Shown piece after piece: positions 33,355 to 42,025 of a stretch of DNA of 64,000 nt. Made by a program: the position numbers and the translations under genes. The stretch's first letter is position 1, and the number at the start of each line of letters is the position of its first letter. The DNA is from Rhodococcus rhodnii (GTDB lineage: Bacteria; Actinomycetota; Actinomycetes; Mycobacteriales; Pseudonocardiaceae), in assembly GCA_000720375.1 (NCBI GenBank), contig JOAA01000006.1:62001-126000 (forward strand). Direction: 5' to 3'. The notes beneath the pieces were generated by a model. The model did not search any database. It was not told the origin of the DNA and saw only the letters and a program-made list of their open reading frames with translations.

Positions 33355-34329
33355 ATGACCAATCCCGACTTCATCAGCTTTCGCCCGCCGGCGCACGGCC
33401 GATCCGGCACAGGTGACGCCGAGCAGTTGGAGGCGCATATCAGTGCGCTGCGCACCGTCGACTACCGGTGCGGCGGCGGAATGTGCCGCGAAGCCGTGAT
33501 GGTCCGCATCCACTGGGGACACGAACTGCTCGGCATGGCCACTGCCGGACCGGTGCCGGACCGGCTGTTGTCAGCGGTCGCCGATCTGCACAACCTGGCC
33601 GGATGGACGTGCTTCGACAGCGGCAACGTGGGTGCCGCCGACCACCACTTCGACATCGCGCTGCAACTGGCCAAGCAAGGCAACAACGACGAACTGGCCG
33701 CCAACATCCATTACCGCAAGGGCCGACTACGGCTGCACCACGGCTCGCCGGACGCCGCGCTGACCCATTTCCAACTCGGTCAACTGGCCGCGCACAAGTC
33801 CGGCTCACGCCTGGCGGCGAGCATCCTGCACGCCAACCAGGCGTGGGCGTACGCCAAAAAAGGCGCCGCCGAGCCCGCACTCGGGCTGCTTGCCCGGGCA
33901 GCGGACGACTTCGGCCACGCCGACGTCAGCCAGCCACCGGACTGGGCCAGGTTCTTCACCGAGACCGAACTGTCCGCGCTGGTCGGCACCGTGCACACCG
34001 AACTGGCATGCACGGTCGACAAGCAGCACAGCCGGGTCGCGATTCCCGCCCTCACCGAAGCGATCAAGGGCTACGGGCCGGACATGGCCCGCAGCCGGTC
34101 GTTCTGCCTGATCATGCTGGCCACCGACCACATGCTGGCCGGGGACGTGGAACAGGGCGTCGCAGTGGGAATCCAGGCGGTGAGCGCGGCCGAAACGCTC
34201 AAGTCCGTACGCGTGAAGGACCGCATCCGGCCGCTGGAGCGCCAGACGGACAAGCACAGGGACAACGCTGACGCCCATGCCCTGTCCGACTGCATCACCA
34301 CCTTCATCACCAGCCCGACGCACACCTGA
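33355..34329 (+). CDS. TPR-like regulator-type protein without HTH
   Basis: About 324 residues from ATG 33355 (an in-frame GTG at 33298 would add 19). The sequence is helical with TPR-like repeats (SGNVGAADHHFDIALQLAKQ, GSPDAALTHFQLGQLAAHKS, GAAEPALGLLARAADDFGHA). It resembles the C-terminal TPR part of actinomycete XRE-TPR regulators, yet no HTH is present at the N-terminus. It may be a stand-alone partner or a truncated regulator. Confidence 0.7.
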   Translation: MTNPDFISFRPPAHGRSGTGDAEQLEAHISALRTVDYRCGGGMCREAVMVRIHWGHELLGMATAGPVPDRLLSAVADLHNLAGWTCFDSGNVGAADHHFDIALQLAKQGNNDELAANIHYRKGRLRLHHGSPDAALTHFQLGQLAAHKSGSRLAASILHANQAWAYAKKGAAEPALGLLARAADDFGHADVSQPPDWARFFTETELSALVGTVHTELACTVDKQHSRVAIPALTEAIKGYGPDMARSRSFCLIMLATDHMLAGDVEQGVAVGIQAVSAAETLKSVRVKDRIRPLERQTDKHRDNADAHALSDCITTFITSPTHT

Positions 34330-34333
34330 ACGG

Positions 34334-34753
34334 CTAGAACACGACAACGCCAACGATGTTCGACGTCGCCGAGGCGTACACGTCCGTGCCGGGGAAGTAC
34401 AACCGCAGGTCCGCGGACACGTCGATGCTCAGCTTCAGGTGGAACGTCGAGTTGGGCTGGCAGGACTTGGAGGTCAGGTCGACCCAGCCGGACGCGCCGA
34501 TGTTGACCTGAGCGAAGACGTTCAGGCCGAGCACCAGTTGCTGCCGCTCGCCGCCCTGCGCGCCGAGCGTGCCCTTGATCGAGAGCTTGTTGCCCTTCTT
34601 CACCTTGACCTGGGCGCCGCCCGCGTCCAGCGTCAGCGTGGTCGGCTTGGCCTTCGCGGTGGCGGCCGAAGCGACGGCCGGCGCGACGAGCAGACCCAGC
34701 GCGGCGGCGAGCGCGACGAAGATCCGTGCGAACTTGATGATCATGGTGGTCAT
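34334..34753 (-). CDS. Small secreted beta-rich protein, function unknown
   Basis: A 139-residue protein with a clear Sec signal peptide (KFARIFVALAAALGLLVAPA, then VASAATA). The mature part is beta-rich: VKVKKGNKLSIKGTLGAQGG, FAQVNIGASGW, two Cys-poor strands and a hydrophobic C-terminal VGVVVF. No family is recognised. The start could be ATG 34753 or the fourth-codon ATG 34744. It is convergent with the TPR gene, with four bases between stops. Confidence 0.75.
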   Translation of the reverse strand: MTTMIIKFARIFVALAAALGLLVAPAVASAATAKAKPTTLTLDAGGAQVKVKKGNKLSIKGTLGAQGGERQQLVLGLNVFAQVNIGASGWVDLTSKSCQPNSTFHLKLSIDVSADLRLYFPGTDVYASATSNIVGVVVF

Positions 34754-35022
34754 GCTCGGCCGAACCGGCCTGTTCCGCGTCTGGAGACGCCAAGAACCGC
34801 CGGATCGGGTGACAGCCCCGCTTCGCTGAGTCATCCGGGTTACTGGCCGAGCGTGAAGAACCCGTTCACCGCGCGGAAAGCCTGGATGGTCGCGCACGCG
34901 GAGTGACGTCACCGTATCCGACCGCGCACTGCCTGTGCTTAGCACGTTCGGGCTATTGCCGAACCTGATAGCGGGCCGAAACAGTGACGATTCGCGCATA
35001 CCGCACTGGACGGGAGGCGGCG

Positions 35023-36330
35023 GTGGCCACGATCGGACTACGCGGCGTCAGCAAGGTCTTTTCCGGCGGCAGCATCGCGCTCGCTCAGGTCGACCTCGAT
35101 GTGGCCGACGGTGAGCTGATGGTGCTCGTCGGGCCGTCCGGCTGCGGAAAGTCGACTCTGCTGCGGATCATCGCGGGACTCGAGGAGCCCACCGCGGGCA
35201 CTCTCTACCTGGACGACGAGGACGCCACGAACTTCACGCCGCAGCAGCGCCAAGTCGCGATGGTGTTCCAGAGCTTCGCGCTGTACCCGCACATGACGGC
35301 GGCCGACAACATCGGTTTCCCGCTGCGGGTTTCCGGGCTGCCGCCCGAGCAGCGGCATGAACTCGTCGTGGAATCCGCGACCGCTCTCGGCGTGCACGAA
35401 CTGCTCGAGCGCTGGCCCAAGCAAATGTCCGGCGGTCAACGGCAGCGCGTGGCGATGGGACGCGCGCTGGTGCGTGACCCGCGAATCCTCCTCCTCGACG
35501 AACCGTTGTCCAATCTGGACAGCGGGTTGCGCTCCGAGTTGCGGGCGGAGATCTCTTCGACCGTGCGGTCGTCGGGAATCACCACTGTGTACGTCACGCA
35601 CGACCAGACCGAAGCGCTCACGCTCGCCGACCGTATCGCGGTCATGCGCGGCGGATCCATCGAGGACGTCGGCACACCCGGACGCGTCTACGACAGACCC
35701 GCGACCATATTCGTGGCCGCATTCCTAGGCACACCACGGATAAACCTGTTCGAAGCCTGGGTGTGGAACACAGTGGACAGTCACGTCTCGCTGCGCATCG
35801 GTGAGCAGACAATCGCCCTGCCCTGGCAAGATCCCAGGGCACGACAACTGGCGCACTACCACGGCGAGCGCATCATCGTCGGGGTGCGCGCCGAGGCGCT
35901 CGTATCGCTCGCCGAGCCGCTGGCCGACTGCACGATCCGCGGCCGAGTGCGCTACCTGGAACACCACGGCCACGAATCCCTCGCGTTCGTCGACATCGGC
36001 GCGGCGGGAATCGAGATCGACCTGGCACCGCCACCCCGGACACCACCGGCCACGAAACTGAAGCAGCTGCGCCAACGACCGGTCACCACGATGCGCGGCG
36101 TCTGGAAGCGAATCACCGGCACACAACCCGCCGAACCCGAGGACGAATCCGACAGCGAACTGCCCGCCGCGACCGCGGGCAGGCATCAGAAACGCTCATC
36201 CGGCCTGGTCATGCGCCTCCCACCGAGCGTAGAGGTCTCCGCGGGCAACACACTCAACATCGGTGTACGGCGAGAGCTGCTGCACTTCTTCGACCTGCGG
36301 GGCGACCGCATCGACGCCGGATTCCGCTGA
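35023..36330 (+). CDS. ABC transporter ATPase, MalK/UgpC type (orphan)
   Basis: 435 residues from GTG 35023, which has GGGAGG five bases upstream. Walker A GPSGCGKST at about 37-45, Q-loop FQSFALYPHM, signature MSGGQRQRVAMGRAL from about 135, Walker B ILLLDEPLSNLD, H-loop TVYVTHDQTEALTLAD. The C-terminal TOBE/MOP part is interrupted by about 60 charged residues (GTQPAEPEDESDSELP region), absent from typical MalK. No permease or solute-binding gene adjoins, so it may serve several carbohydrate ABC importers, as MsiK does. Confidence 0.9.
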   Translation: MATIGLRGVSKVFSGGSIALAQVDLDVADGELMVLVGPSGCGKSTLLRIIAGLEEPTAGTLYLDDEDATNFTPQQRQVAMVFQSFALYPHMTAADNIGFPLRVSGLPPEQRHELVVESATALGVHELLERWPKQMSGGQRQRVAMGRALVRDPRILLLDEPLSNLDSGLRSELRAEISSTVRSSGITTVYVTHDQTEALTLADRIAVMRGGSIEDVGTPGRVYDRPATIFVAAFLGTPRINLFEAWVWNTVDSHVSLRIGEQTIALPWQDPRARQLAHYHGERIIVGVRAEALVSLAEPLADCTIRGRVRYLEHHGHESLAFVDIGAAGIEIDLAPPPRTPPATKLKQLRQRPVTTMRGVWKRITGTQPAEPEDESDSELPAATAGRHQKRSSGLVMRLPPSVEVSAGNTLNIGVRRELLHFFDLRGDRIDAGFR

Positions 36331-36528
36331 GCACCATCGTGCGGCGATGCGGCTGGGCGAGCGGCCACGTGGGCAGAAAGGCGATTCGCGGCAACCAGTT
36401 CGGCACACTCGGGGTTCACGACACCGCGGTGACCGACTTCGATCGAGGTCTTGACAGACGGTTCATGGTCAATGCAGGTTGGTGTCATCCGCCGCCTCGA
36501 AGGGAACACGCCTCGAGGAGGATGCTTC

Positions 36529-37305
36529 ATGCCTACCCTGTTCACTCGCCGTGCGACGTTGCTCGCTGCCGCGGCCACCCCTTTCGCGGCCGGGACGGCC
36601 CTCGCCGATGTTGGAGTCACCGCGTTCAAGCTGCGCTGGAGTGCCGATCCCGGCAAGGACGGGCTGCGGGCGTTCGTCGGCGTCGAGGACGACAGGTCCG
36701 ATTCACATCCGGGCGTCACGCACATCTTCGCCGAACCCACGCAGTACCGCTTCGTCATGCACAAGTCCGACCGTGACGGCTCGGACCGGCAACGCCAGGA
36801 GGTCCGGGCCATCCAGATGAACGGCAGCCGGGTCGACATGAAGAAGAACGAGACCTGGCGGTACGACTACCAGATGTTCATCCCGTCCTCGCTGAAGGGC
36901 ACGAGCAGCTTCACCCACATATTCCAGGTCAAACACACCTCCGTGGCCTCGCCCGTGGTGACGATGTCCCTGCACCGCACGGGAAGCACGGAGAACGTCG
37001 AGATGCGGCTGTTCGGCGCGGGCCAGGCCAAGCTCGGCGTCACGAATCTGGCACCGCTGCGCAACAAGTGGATCGACGTGGAGATCGAGGTCAAAGTCGC
37101 CGACGGCTCCGGCGGACGGGTTCGGTATTCACTGAAGGACGGCGGCACCACCATCGTCAACGCGTCCCGGTCGGGTATCGACACGTGGCTCGGCGGCGAC
37201 CAGGCGCATCCGAAGTGGGGAATCTACCGGTCCATCAATGATTCCGGCCAACTGCAGGACACGTACCTGTTGCTGCGCAACATGAAGGCGTACCGGGACG
37301 AGTGA
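36529..37305 (+). CDS. Secreted heparin-lyase-I-like polysaccharide lyase family protein
   Basis: 258 residues from ATG 36529, with GAGGAGG upstream. The N-terminus TRRATLLAAAATPFAAGTALA is a Tat-like twin-Arg signal. The mature beta-jelly-roll part has NETWRYDYQMFIPSSLKG, SFTHIFQVKHTSVASP and a final HPKWGIYRSINDS, a pattern of the Polysacc_lyase (heparin lyase I-type) family. Substrate is not deducible. A TTGACA box at 36451-36456 is a candidate -35. A second member of the family is encoded at 57085-57801. Confidence 0.8.
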   Translation: MPTLFTRRATLLAAAATPFAAGTALADVGVTAFKLRWSADPGKDGLRAFVGVEDDRSDSHPGVTHIFAEPTQYRFVMHKSDRDGSDRQRQEVRAIQMNGSRVDMKKNETWRYDYQMFIPSSLKGTSSFTHIFQVKHTSVASPVVTMSLHRTGSTENVEMRLFGAGQAKLGVTNLAPLRNKWIDVEIEVKVADGSGGRVRYSLKDGGTTIVNASRSGIDTWLGGDQAHPKWGIYRSINDSGQLQDTYLLLRNMKAYRDE

Positions 37306-37315
37306 GAGCCGAAGA

Positions 37316-37344
37316 GGCAGCGCGGGCCACTCTCCCGCGCTGCC
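37316..37344 (+). terminator. Factor-independent-type terminator after the lyase-like gene
   Basis: Perfect 11-bp stem GGCAGCGCGGG / CCCGCGCTGCC with loop CCACTCT, starting 10 bases after the stop codon. No long U-tract, as is usual in high-GC genomes. Confidence 0.75.
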
Positions 37345-37359
37345 TGGCGTTGGCCGTGA

Positions 37360-37617
37360 TCAGCAGCTGGAGTTGGTCTGGGTGAGCAACCCAGTCGCCA
37401 CGGCAGCCTGTTGCAGTCGCCACCGGCCGCCGGATCCATCCCCTGGTACAGGTACCGCAAGGTTGCAGGGGCTGATCTCCATTGTCTGGTCGGTGCCGGA
37501 ACGGACCATCTCGCCGTGGCTGATGTCGCGCGTCCATTCTCCACATGGAAACGTCACGTTGTTGGCGCGTGCGGTGATCAGCTCGGCCTGGCCAGATGCG
37601 GCTACCTGTCGCCAGAA
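37360..37617 (-). pseudogene. Decayed C-terminus of an arabinofuranosidase-like glycoside hydrolase (GH62-like)
   Basis: Minus-strand frame 1 reads AELITARANNVTFPCGEW, TRDISHGEMVRSGTDQTMEI and SPCNL. The sequence then continues in another frame as RYLYQGMDPAAGGD and LPWRLG, and returns to frame 1 for LLTQTNSSC and a stop. Joined, this resembles the end of GH62-type arabinofuranosidases (EMVRSG...DQTM.I.PCNL.FLYQG.DP..GGDYN.LPWR.G). Two frameshifts and a missing N-terminal part make it a pseudogene. It lies tail to tail with the lyase-like gene, so a plant-polymer locus may have decayed here. Confidence 0.6.
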
Positions 37618-37657
37618 CTAGGTGAGCGCAAACATCGAATCGTCCACAGCGGTCACT

Positions 37658-39898
37658 TCACCCTCGGCCGGCTTCGACCTCGCTGATCAGCCGCGCCGCG
37701 AGCTTCTCGTCGTGTGGCCTGCCCAGCTCGTGCGCGAGCTTGGTGATCCGGTCAAGCAGCGCCAGCGCTTCGTCGAAACGCCCGGCCAGGCGGCACGTTT
37801 CGGCGTAGCTGTGCAGGCAGTCGATCTCCACCTGGACTTCGGCCAGAGGTTTCAGCAACTCGAAGGCGCGCCGGTGGTGTTCGAGCGCCTTGTCGAGATC
37901 GCCCATGACACGCAGTGCGACGCCGAGATAGTTGTGGCACCACGCCTGGTTGTGCTGAAGATTGTGCTGCTCCGCCAACCGCAACGCGTCATTCAGCGCT
38001 CGCAGTGACTCCGCCGGATCATCCGACGCCAACGCGACCCCGAGCGTCACAAGTCCGGTGATCTGCGCAGGACCGTCAGCCAGGGCGACCGATGCGCGGG
38101 CCAGTTCGAGGGCTTCGTCGCGTCGTCCGAGGTGCAGTGTCACCCAGCCGTCGAACGCCAGCGCCTGTGACTCCCCGCCGGAGCGGCCAAGCTTTCCGAA
38201 CAGTTCGCGGGCGCGCCGGAAGTGGACCCGCGCGGCTTCGAAATCGCCGAGATCCCGGCGTACGAAACCGATTCGCAGCGCCAGACCGGCTGCGAGCTCG
38301 TCGTCCGACCCGCACTGTGCGGCCTGCTCGTACGCGGCGAGGGCCTCGGTGAGACGTCCGGCGGCGGTGTGGGCGAAGCCGAGGTCCGAGAGCAATGCGG
38401 CCCGCTGCTGGCCCGGTCTGAGTCGGGCCGCGGCGGCGCTGAGCATGCGGATTTGATCGTCGGTGCCGCGGTGGCGGAAGAACCAGACGCGCATCGCCTG
38501 CGGCAGTTCGGTCACGACCTGGTCCACGCCGAGCCGCACCGCGGCGTCGAAACAGGCGATCAGGTTGACGTACTCAAGATCGAACCAGGCCATGGCCTTT
38601 GCCGGATCGCCCGGCGACGGTTCCGGCCGGTGTGGCGACGGCAGCGTCTGGTCGTAGGCGACGGCCTGCGCCAGATAGTGGTTCAGTACCCGGCGCACGG
38701 CGGCTTCGGCCTGCGGTTCCTCCTCGGCGGCGATGTCCGCCGCGTAGCGCCGGATCAGGTCGTGCATCCGGTACCGCCCAGGCGAAAGCTCCTGGACCAG
38801 GTGGGCATCGACCAATTCCTCAAGCACGGCATCGGGCGGCATGTCGGCGAGCACACCCGCGACCGCCGCGTCGAAGTCGGCACCTGGCAGCACACCCAGC
38901 AGCCGGAACATCCGGCGCTGCTCCGCGTCGAGCTGCTGGAGCGACATGCCGAACACGGAGTCGAACCGGCTTACGTTGTCACGCAACCGTTCAGCCAACA
39001 CCGCCACTGTCCATCCTGGACGGTGTCGAAGCCGTGCACCCGCCATTCGCAACGCCAGCGGCAGTCCGCCACATTGCCGCAGTACCTGGCTGACCGCGTC
39101 CTCTTCGGACAGCGTGAGCCCGGCCGCCCGGGCGAACAGGTGCGCCGCGTCGGCGTCGGCCAGTGGTGTCAGGGACACCGGCGGCACGCCGTCCAGGCTG
39201 ACGAGCCGCGAGCGGCTGGTGATCAGGACCGCGGAACTCCCCGCACCAGGCAGGAGTGGACGGACCTGCTCCGCGTCGACCGCGTTGTCAAGCACGACGA
39301 GCGCCCGTCGGCGGGACAGCTCCGATCGCCAGAGCGCCGCGCGTTCGTCGGTACCGGCTGGGAGATGCGTGACGCCCAACGCTCCCAGCAACCGGCCCAA
39401 CGCGGTCGGCGGCTCCAGTGGCTCTTGGCCCGGTGTGAAGCCGTACAAGTCGAGGTACAGCCCGCCGTCCGGGTACTTCGGCGCGAGCCGGTGCGCCACA
39501 TGCACGGCCAGGCTGGTCTTGCCGACGCCCGCCATGCCGTCGATCGCGACCGAACCCGCGGCCCGCAGCAGCTCTTCGACCTGCGCGTACTCCGCTTCCC
39601 GGCCGGTGAAGTCGATCAGGTCCGCGGGCAGGTCGTTGCGACGCGGCGCAGGTGCGGCGCCTGCCTTGGCCGCCTCGGTCCAGATCGGACGCAGCGGACG
39701 AGGGTCGCGGCGGACGACCCGGCACAACGCGACGACGGCGTCCCATGGCGGTACGAGCCGGCCGCTCAGATACCGGGACAACGACGAGCTGCTGAGAGCT
39801 GCCTCGCGGGCGAGTGAGCGCAGGCTGAGCCCGCTCAGCTCCTTGATCTGTGCGAGCTGGGCGACGAGTCGCTCCTGGGGGCTCGACACGTGCAACAC
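37658..39898 (-). CDS. XRE-NB-ARC-TPR STAND regulator
   Basis: 746 residues. N-terminal XRE HTH (about 14-60: SGLSLRSLAREAALSSSSLS). DLIDFTGREAEY box, then Walker A GMAGVGKT near 120, RALVVLDNAVDAEQV (Walker B), GLPLAL motif and MHDLIRRYAADIA. TPR repeats fill the last 300 residues (GRLTEALAAYEQAAQ, GDLDKALEHHRRAFELLKPL). It is a typical actinomycete multidomain signal-responsive regulator without a SARP or LuxR domain. The start is GTG 39898 or GTG 39889. It is divergent from the AhpD-like gene. Confidence 0.9.
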   Translation of the reverse strand: MLHVSSPQERLVAQLAQIKELSGLSLRSLAREAALSSSSLSRYLSGRLVPPWDAVVALCRVVRRDPRPLRPIWTEAAKAGAAPAPRRNDLPADLIDFTGREAEYAQVEELLRAAGSVAIDGMAGVGKTSLAVHVAHRLAPKYPDGGLYLDLYGFTPGQEPLEPPTALGRLLGALGVTHLPAGTDERAALWRSELSRRRALVVLDNAVDAEQVRPLLPGAGSSAVLITSRSRLVSLDGVPPVSLTPLADADAAHLFARAAGLTLSEEDAVSQVLRQCGGLPLALRMAGARLRHRPGWTVAVLAERLRDNVSRFDSVFGMSLQQLDAEQRRMFRLLGVLPGADFDAAVAGVLADMPPDAVLEELVDAHLVQELSPGRYRMHDLIRRYAADIAAEEEPQAEAAVRRVLNHYLAQAVAYDQTLPSPHRPEPSPGDPAKAMAWFDLEYVNLIACFDAAVRLGVDQVVTELPQAMRVWFFRHRGTDDQIRMLSAAAARLRPGQQRAALLSDLGFAHTAAGRLTEALAAYEQAAQCGSDDELAAGLALRIGFVRRDLGDFEAARVHFRRARELFGKLGRSGGESQALAFDGWVTLHLGRRDEALELARASVALADGPAQITGLVTLGVALASDDPAESLRALNDALRLAEQHNLQHNQAWCHNYLGVALRVMGDLDKALEHHRRAFELLKPLAEVQVEIDCLHSYAETCRLAGRFDEALALLDRITKLAHELGRPHDEKLAARLISEVEAGRG

Positions 39899-39963
39899 CG
39901 TACCTGTCCCGTTTCACGCGAACGGATCGACGAGGTGTTTGCGCAGGTAGACGCGGTTCTGCG

Positions 39964-39983
39964 TGTCCCACGGTGTCCCACGG
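39964..39983. repeat. Tandem 10-bp repeat in divergent promoter
   Basis: TGTCCCACGG twice in tandem, in the 159-base gap between the XRE-STAND gene and the AhpD-like gene. It could be an operator for the regulator. Confidence 0.35.
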
Positions 39984-40057
39984 ACCGCGCGGCGCCGGGT
40001 GCGCCGGTGGTCGGATCACTCCTGTCAGCAGGACCGAACAACCCGAAGGAGAAACCG

Positions 40058-40513
40058 ATGTCGACCGAGCGGATGCCGAACCCCGCGATGCTGATCCCCG
40101 GGGCGATGGAAGCCCTGACGGCCGTCAACACCGCCATCACGGGCACCGGCGTGGACGGCAAGCTGCTGGCGCTGAGCCACCTGCGCGCCAGTCAGATCAA
40201 CGGCTGCGGCCCGTGTGTGGCCGGCGGCGCTCACCAGGCCCAACACCACGGCGCCACCGCACAGCAGGTGCACGCGGTCGCCGCGTGGCGCGAGACGCCG
40301 TGGTTCAGCGACGAGGAGCGCGCCGCGCTGGCCCTGACCGAGGCCGTGACCCGGCTCGCCGACCGCCCGGACGCGGTGCCGGACCAGGTGTGGGACGTGG
40401 CCGCCAAGCACTTCGACCACAAGGAACTGGCCGCGTTGCTGCTCAACATCGCGATCACCAACGCCTTCAACCGGCTCAACGCGCCGACCCGCCAGCAGGC
40501 GGGCAAGTGGTGA
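40058..40513 (+). CDS. Carboxymuconolactone decarboxylase / AhpD-like protein
   Basis: A 151-residue protein. The AhpD-like core is LSHLRASQINGCGPCVAGGA with redox Cys 50 and Cys 53 and His 59, followed by WRETPWFSDEERAALALTEA and a C-terminal ALLLNIAITNAFNRLN helix. It is likely a peroxidase or alkylhydroperoxidase-type enzyme. AAGGAG precedes the ATG at 40058. A longer in-frame opening from 39890 has no homology. Confidence 0.88.
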   Translation: MSTERMPNPAMLIPGAMEALTAVNTAITGTGVDGKLLALSHLRASQINGCGPCVAGGAHQAQHHGATAQQVHAVAAWRETPWFSDEERAALALTEAVTRLADRPDAVPDQVWDVAAKHFDHKELAALLLNIAITNAFNRLNAPTRQQAGKW

Positions 40514-40556
40514 CCCGATAACCGCCCCAAATCCCAACCACTGAAAGGAAAGTCCG

Positions 40557-40991
40557 ATGGCCACCACGAAGAAGTACGACGGTTTCACCGAAGAAGAGCG
40601 CAGCGCTATGAAGGACCGTGCCAAGGAGCTGAAGGCGAGCACCCGGCGAGGCGCCCAGGCCGACACGGAGGCCGAGGTGCTCGCGAAGATCGCCGAGATG
40701 CCCGAGACCGATCGCGTGATCGCCAAGCGGCTGCACGCCGTGATCAAGGCCAACGTACCGGCCCTCACCGCGAAGCTGTGGTACGGCATGCCCGCGTACG
40801 CCCGCGACGGCAAGGTGGTCTGTCACTTCCAGCCCGCGTCGAAGTTCAAGACGCGGTACGCGATGCTCGCCTTCAGCGACCAAGCGAATCTCGACGACGG
40901 CGCCTTGTGGCCCGCCTGGTACGCGCTGACCGAGCTGACCCCGGACATCGAGGCGAAGATCGGCGCGCTGCTGCAGCAGGCGGTGAGCTGA
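40557..40991 (+). CDS. DUF1801 family protein
   Basis: A 144-residue protein, GAAAGGAAAG just before the ATG. After a charged N-terminus, the DUF1801/YdhG-like part shows DRVIAKRLHAVIKANVPALT, KLWYGMPAYARDGKVVCHF and YAMLAFSDQANLDDGALWP. The family has an iron-chaperone-like fold, but biochemical roles are mostly unknown. It lies 43 bases after the AhpD-like gene and is likely cotranscribed. Confidence 0.88.
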   Translation: MATTKKYDGFTEEERSAMKDRAKELKASTRRGAQADTEAEVLAKIAEMPETDRVIAKRLHAVIKANVPALTAKLWYGMPAYARDGKVVCHFQPASKFKTRYAMLAFSDQANLDDGALWPAWYALTELTPDIEAKIGALLQQAVS

Positions 40992-41104
40992 GATCACGGG
41001 GTGACGAGGTGGGTGAACACGCCCCTGACTTTGGGGACGTGTTCACAGCCTCGCCGTCGAGACGCGGTCCGGGCCATGTGCGCGGGTCTCCTATACTCCC
41101 GCGC

Positions 41105-41710
41105 ATGGGGGGAATCAAAAGCACCTGTCTTGTCGCGTTTGCCGTTGTCACGCTGACCGCGGCGTGCACTTCGGAACCTGAGCCGACAACCACACCGGGC
41201 GCATCCGGTGCACCGGCCGCGGCGTCGAGCGCGGGTCGTGTCGGCGGCGCGGATTCGGCCTGCAAACTGCCGCTCTCGTTCGACCTGGCGGACAAGTGGA
41301 AGCCGAAGGCGATCGAGGACCCGGCGAGCCTCGGCTCACTGGTCAGCCAGGGCGGTTTCACCGCGGCCTGCGAGATCGACGCCAAACCCGCAGGCCACCT
41401 TGGCTTCCTGCGGATCTGGACCAGCACCAAGACCGGCAGCGCCCGTGCCGCGCTTGACGAATTCCTCGCCGCGGACCGCCACATCACCGTCCCGGAGCAC
41501 AGCGAGACCCAGGTCGCCTCGACGACCGCCGCTGAGGTGACGTACATCCGGGACAACCCGAACGCCGAGGTCAAGAAGCGAGAGCGGCTCCTTTCGGTGC
41601 CCACGCCCAGTGGTGCGGTGTTGCTTGCGCTCGGCGGATTCGACGACGAGGAGCACAAGAACATGCTTCCCGCGTACGAACTGGCGAAGAAGTCGCTGCG
41701 CATTCCTTGA
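41105..41710 (+). CDS. Lipoprotein, function unknown (DUF3558-like layout)
   Basis: A 201-residue protein starting MGGIKSTCLVAFAVVTLTAAC: signal peptide and lipobox (LTAAC). After a Thr/Ala/Ser linker come SACKLPLSFDLADKWKPKA and TAACEIDAKPAGHLGFLRIW, an alpha/beta domain with two Cys, ending in AYELAKKSLRIP. The overall shape recalls secreted actinobacterial lipoproteins that sense or bind small ligands. No family is assigned with confidence. Confidence 0.75.
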   Translation: MGGIKSTCLVAFAVVTLTAACTSEPEPTTTPGASGAPAAASSAGRVGGADSACKLPLSFDLADKWKPKAIEDPASLGSLVSQGGFTAACEIDAKPAGHLGFLRIWTSTKTGSARAALDEFLAADRHITVPEHSETQVASTTAAEVTYIRDNPNAEVKKRERLLSVPTPSGAVLLALGGFDDEEHKNMLPAYELAKKSLRIP

Positions 41711-41716
41711 TGCGCT

Positions 41717-42025
41717 TCACACAACGGCTCTGAGCAGTGCGGTCACCACAACGGCGACGGCAACGCTGACCAGGGCCGGTGCGCGGCACAGATAAGCGAC
41801 GACAGCACTCGACAGACCGGCCGCGATCGTCCAGTCGGCCTCGCTCCAACCAGGGCCGGCGAAATCGGTCATGATCAGCCCGGCCAGCAGGGCAGGTGCG
41901 AACAACGCGATCACGGCTGCCGCGCGTGCGGGCACGGGACGGCTGCCGAGCAACGCCGGGCCTGCCGCCTTGAGCGTGAAGCTGATCAACGCCACGAGCA
42001 CGATCGCTGTCCACAGTGCACTCAT
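41717..42025 (-). CDS. azlD: AzlD-like branched-chain amino acid exporter subunit
   Basis: A 102-residue, three-to-four-helix protein (MSALWTAIVLVALISFTLKA, GPALLGSRPVPARAAAVIAL, DWTIAAGLSSAVVAYLCRAP) typical of AzlD. It pairs with AzlC, whose stop overlaps this gene's ATG. Together they export branched-chain amino acids or related compounds. A longer upstream opening in this frame lies inside azlC and is spurious. Confidence 0.88.
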   Translation of the reverse strand: MSALWTAIVLVALISFTLKAAGPALLGSRPVPARAAAVIALFAPALLAGLIMTDFAGPGWSEADWTIAAGLSSAVVAYLCRAPALVSVAVAVVVTALLRAVV

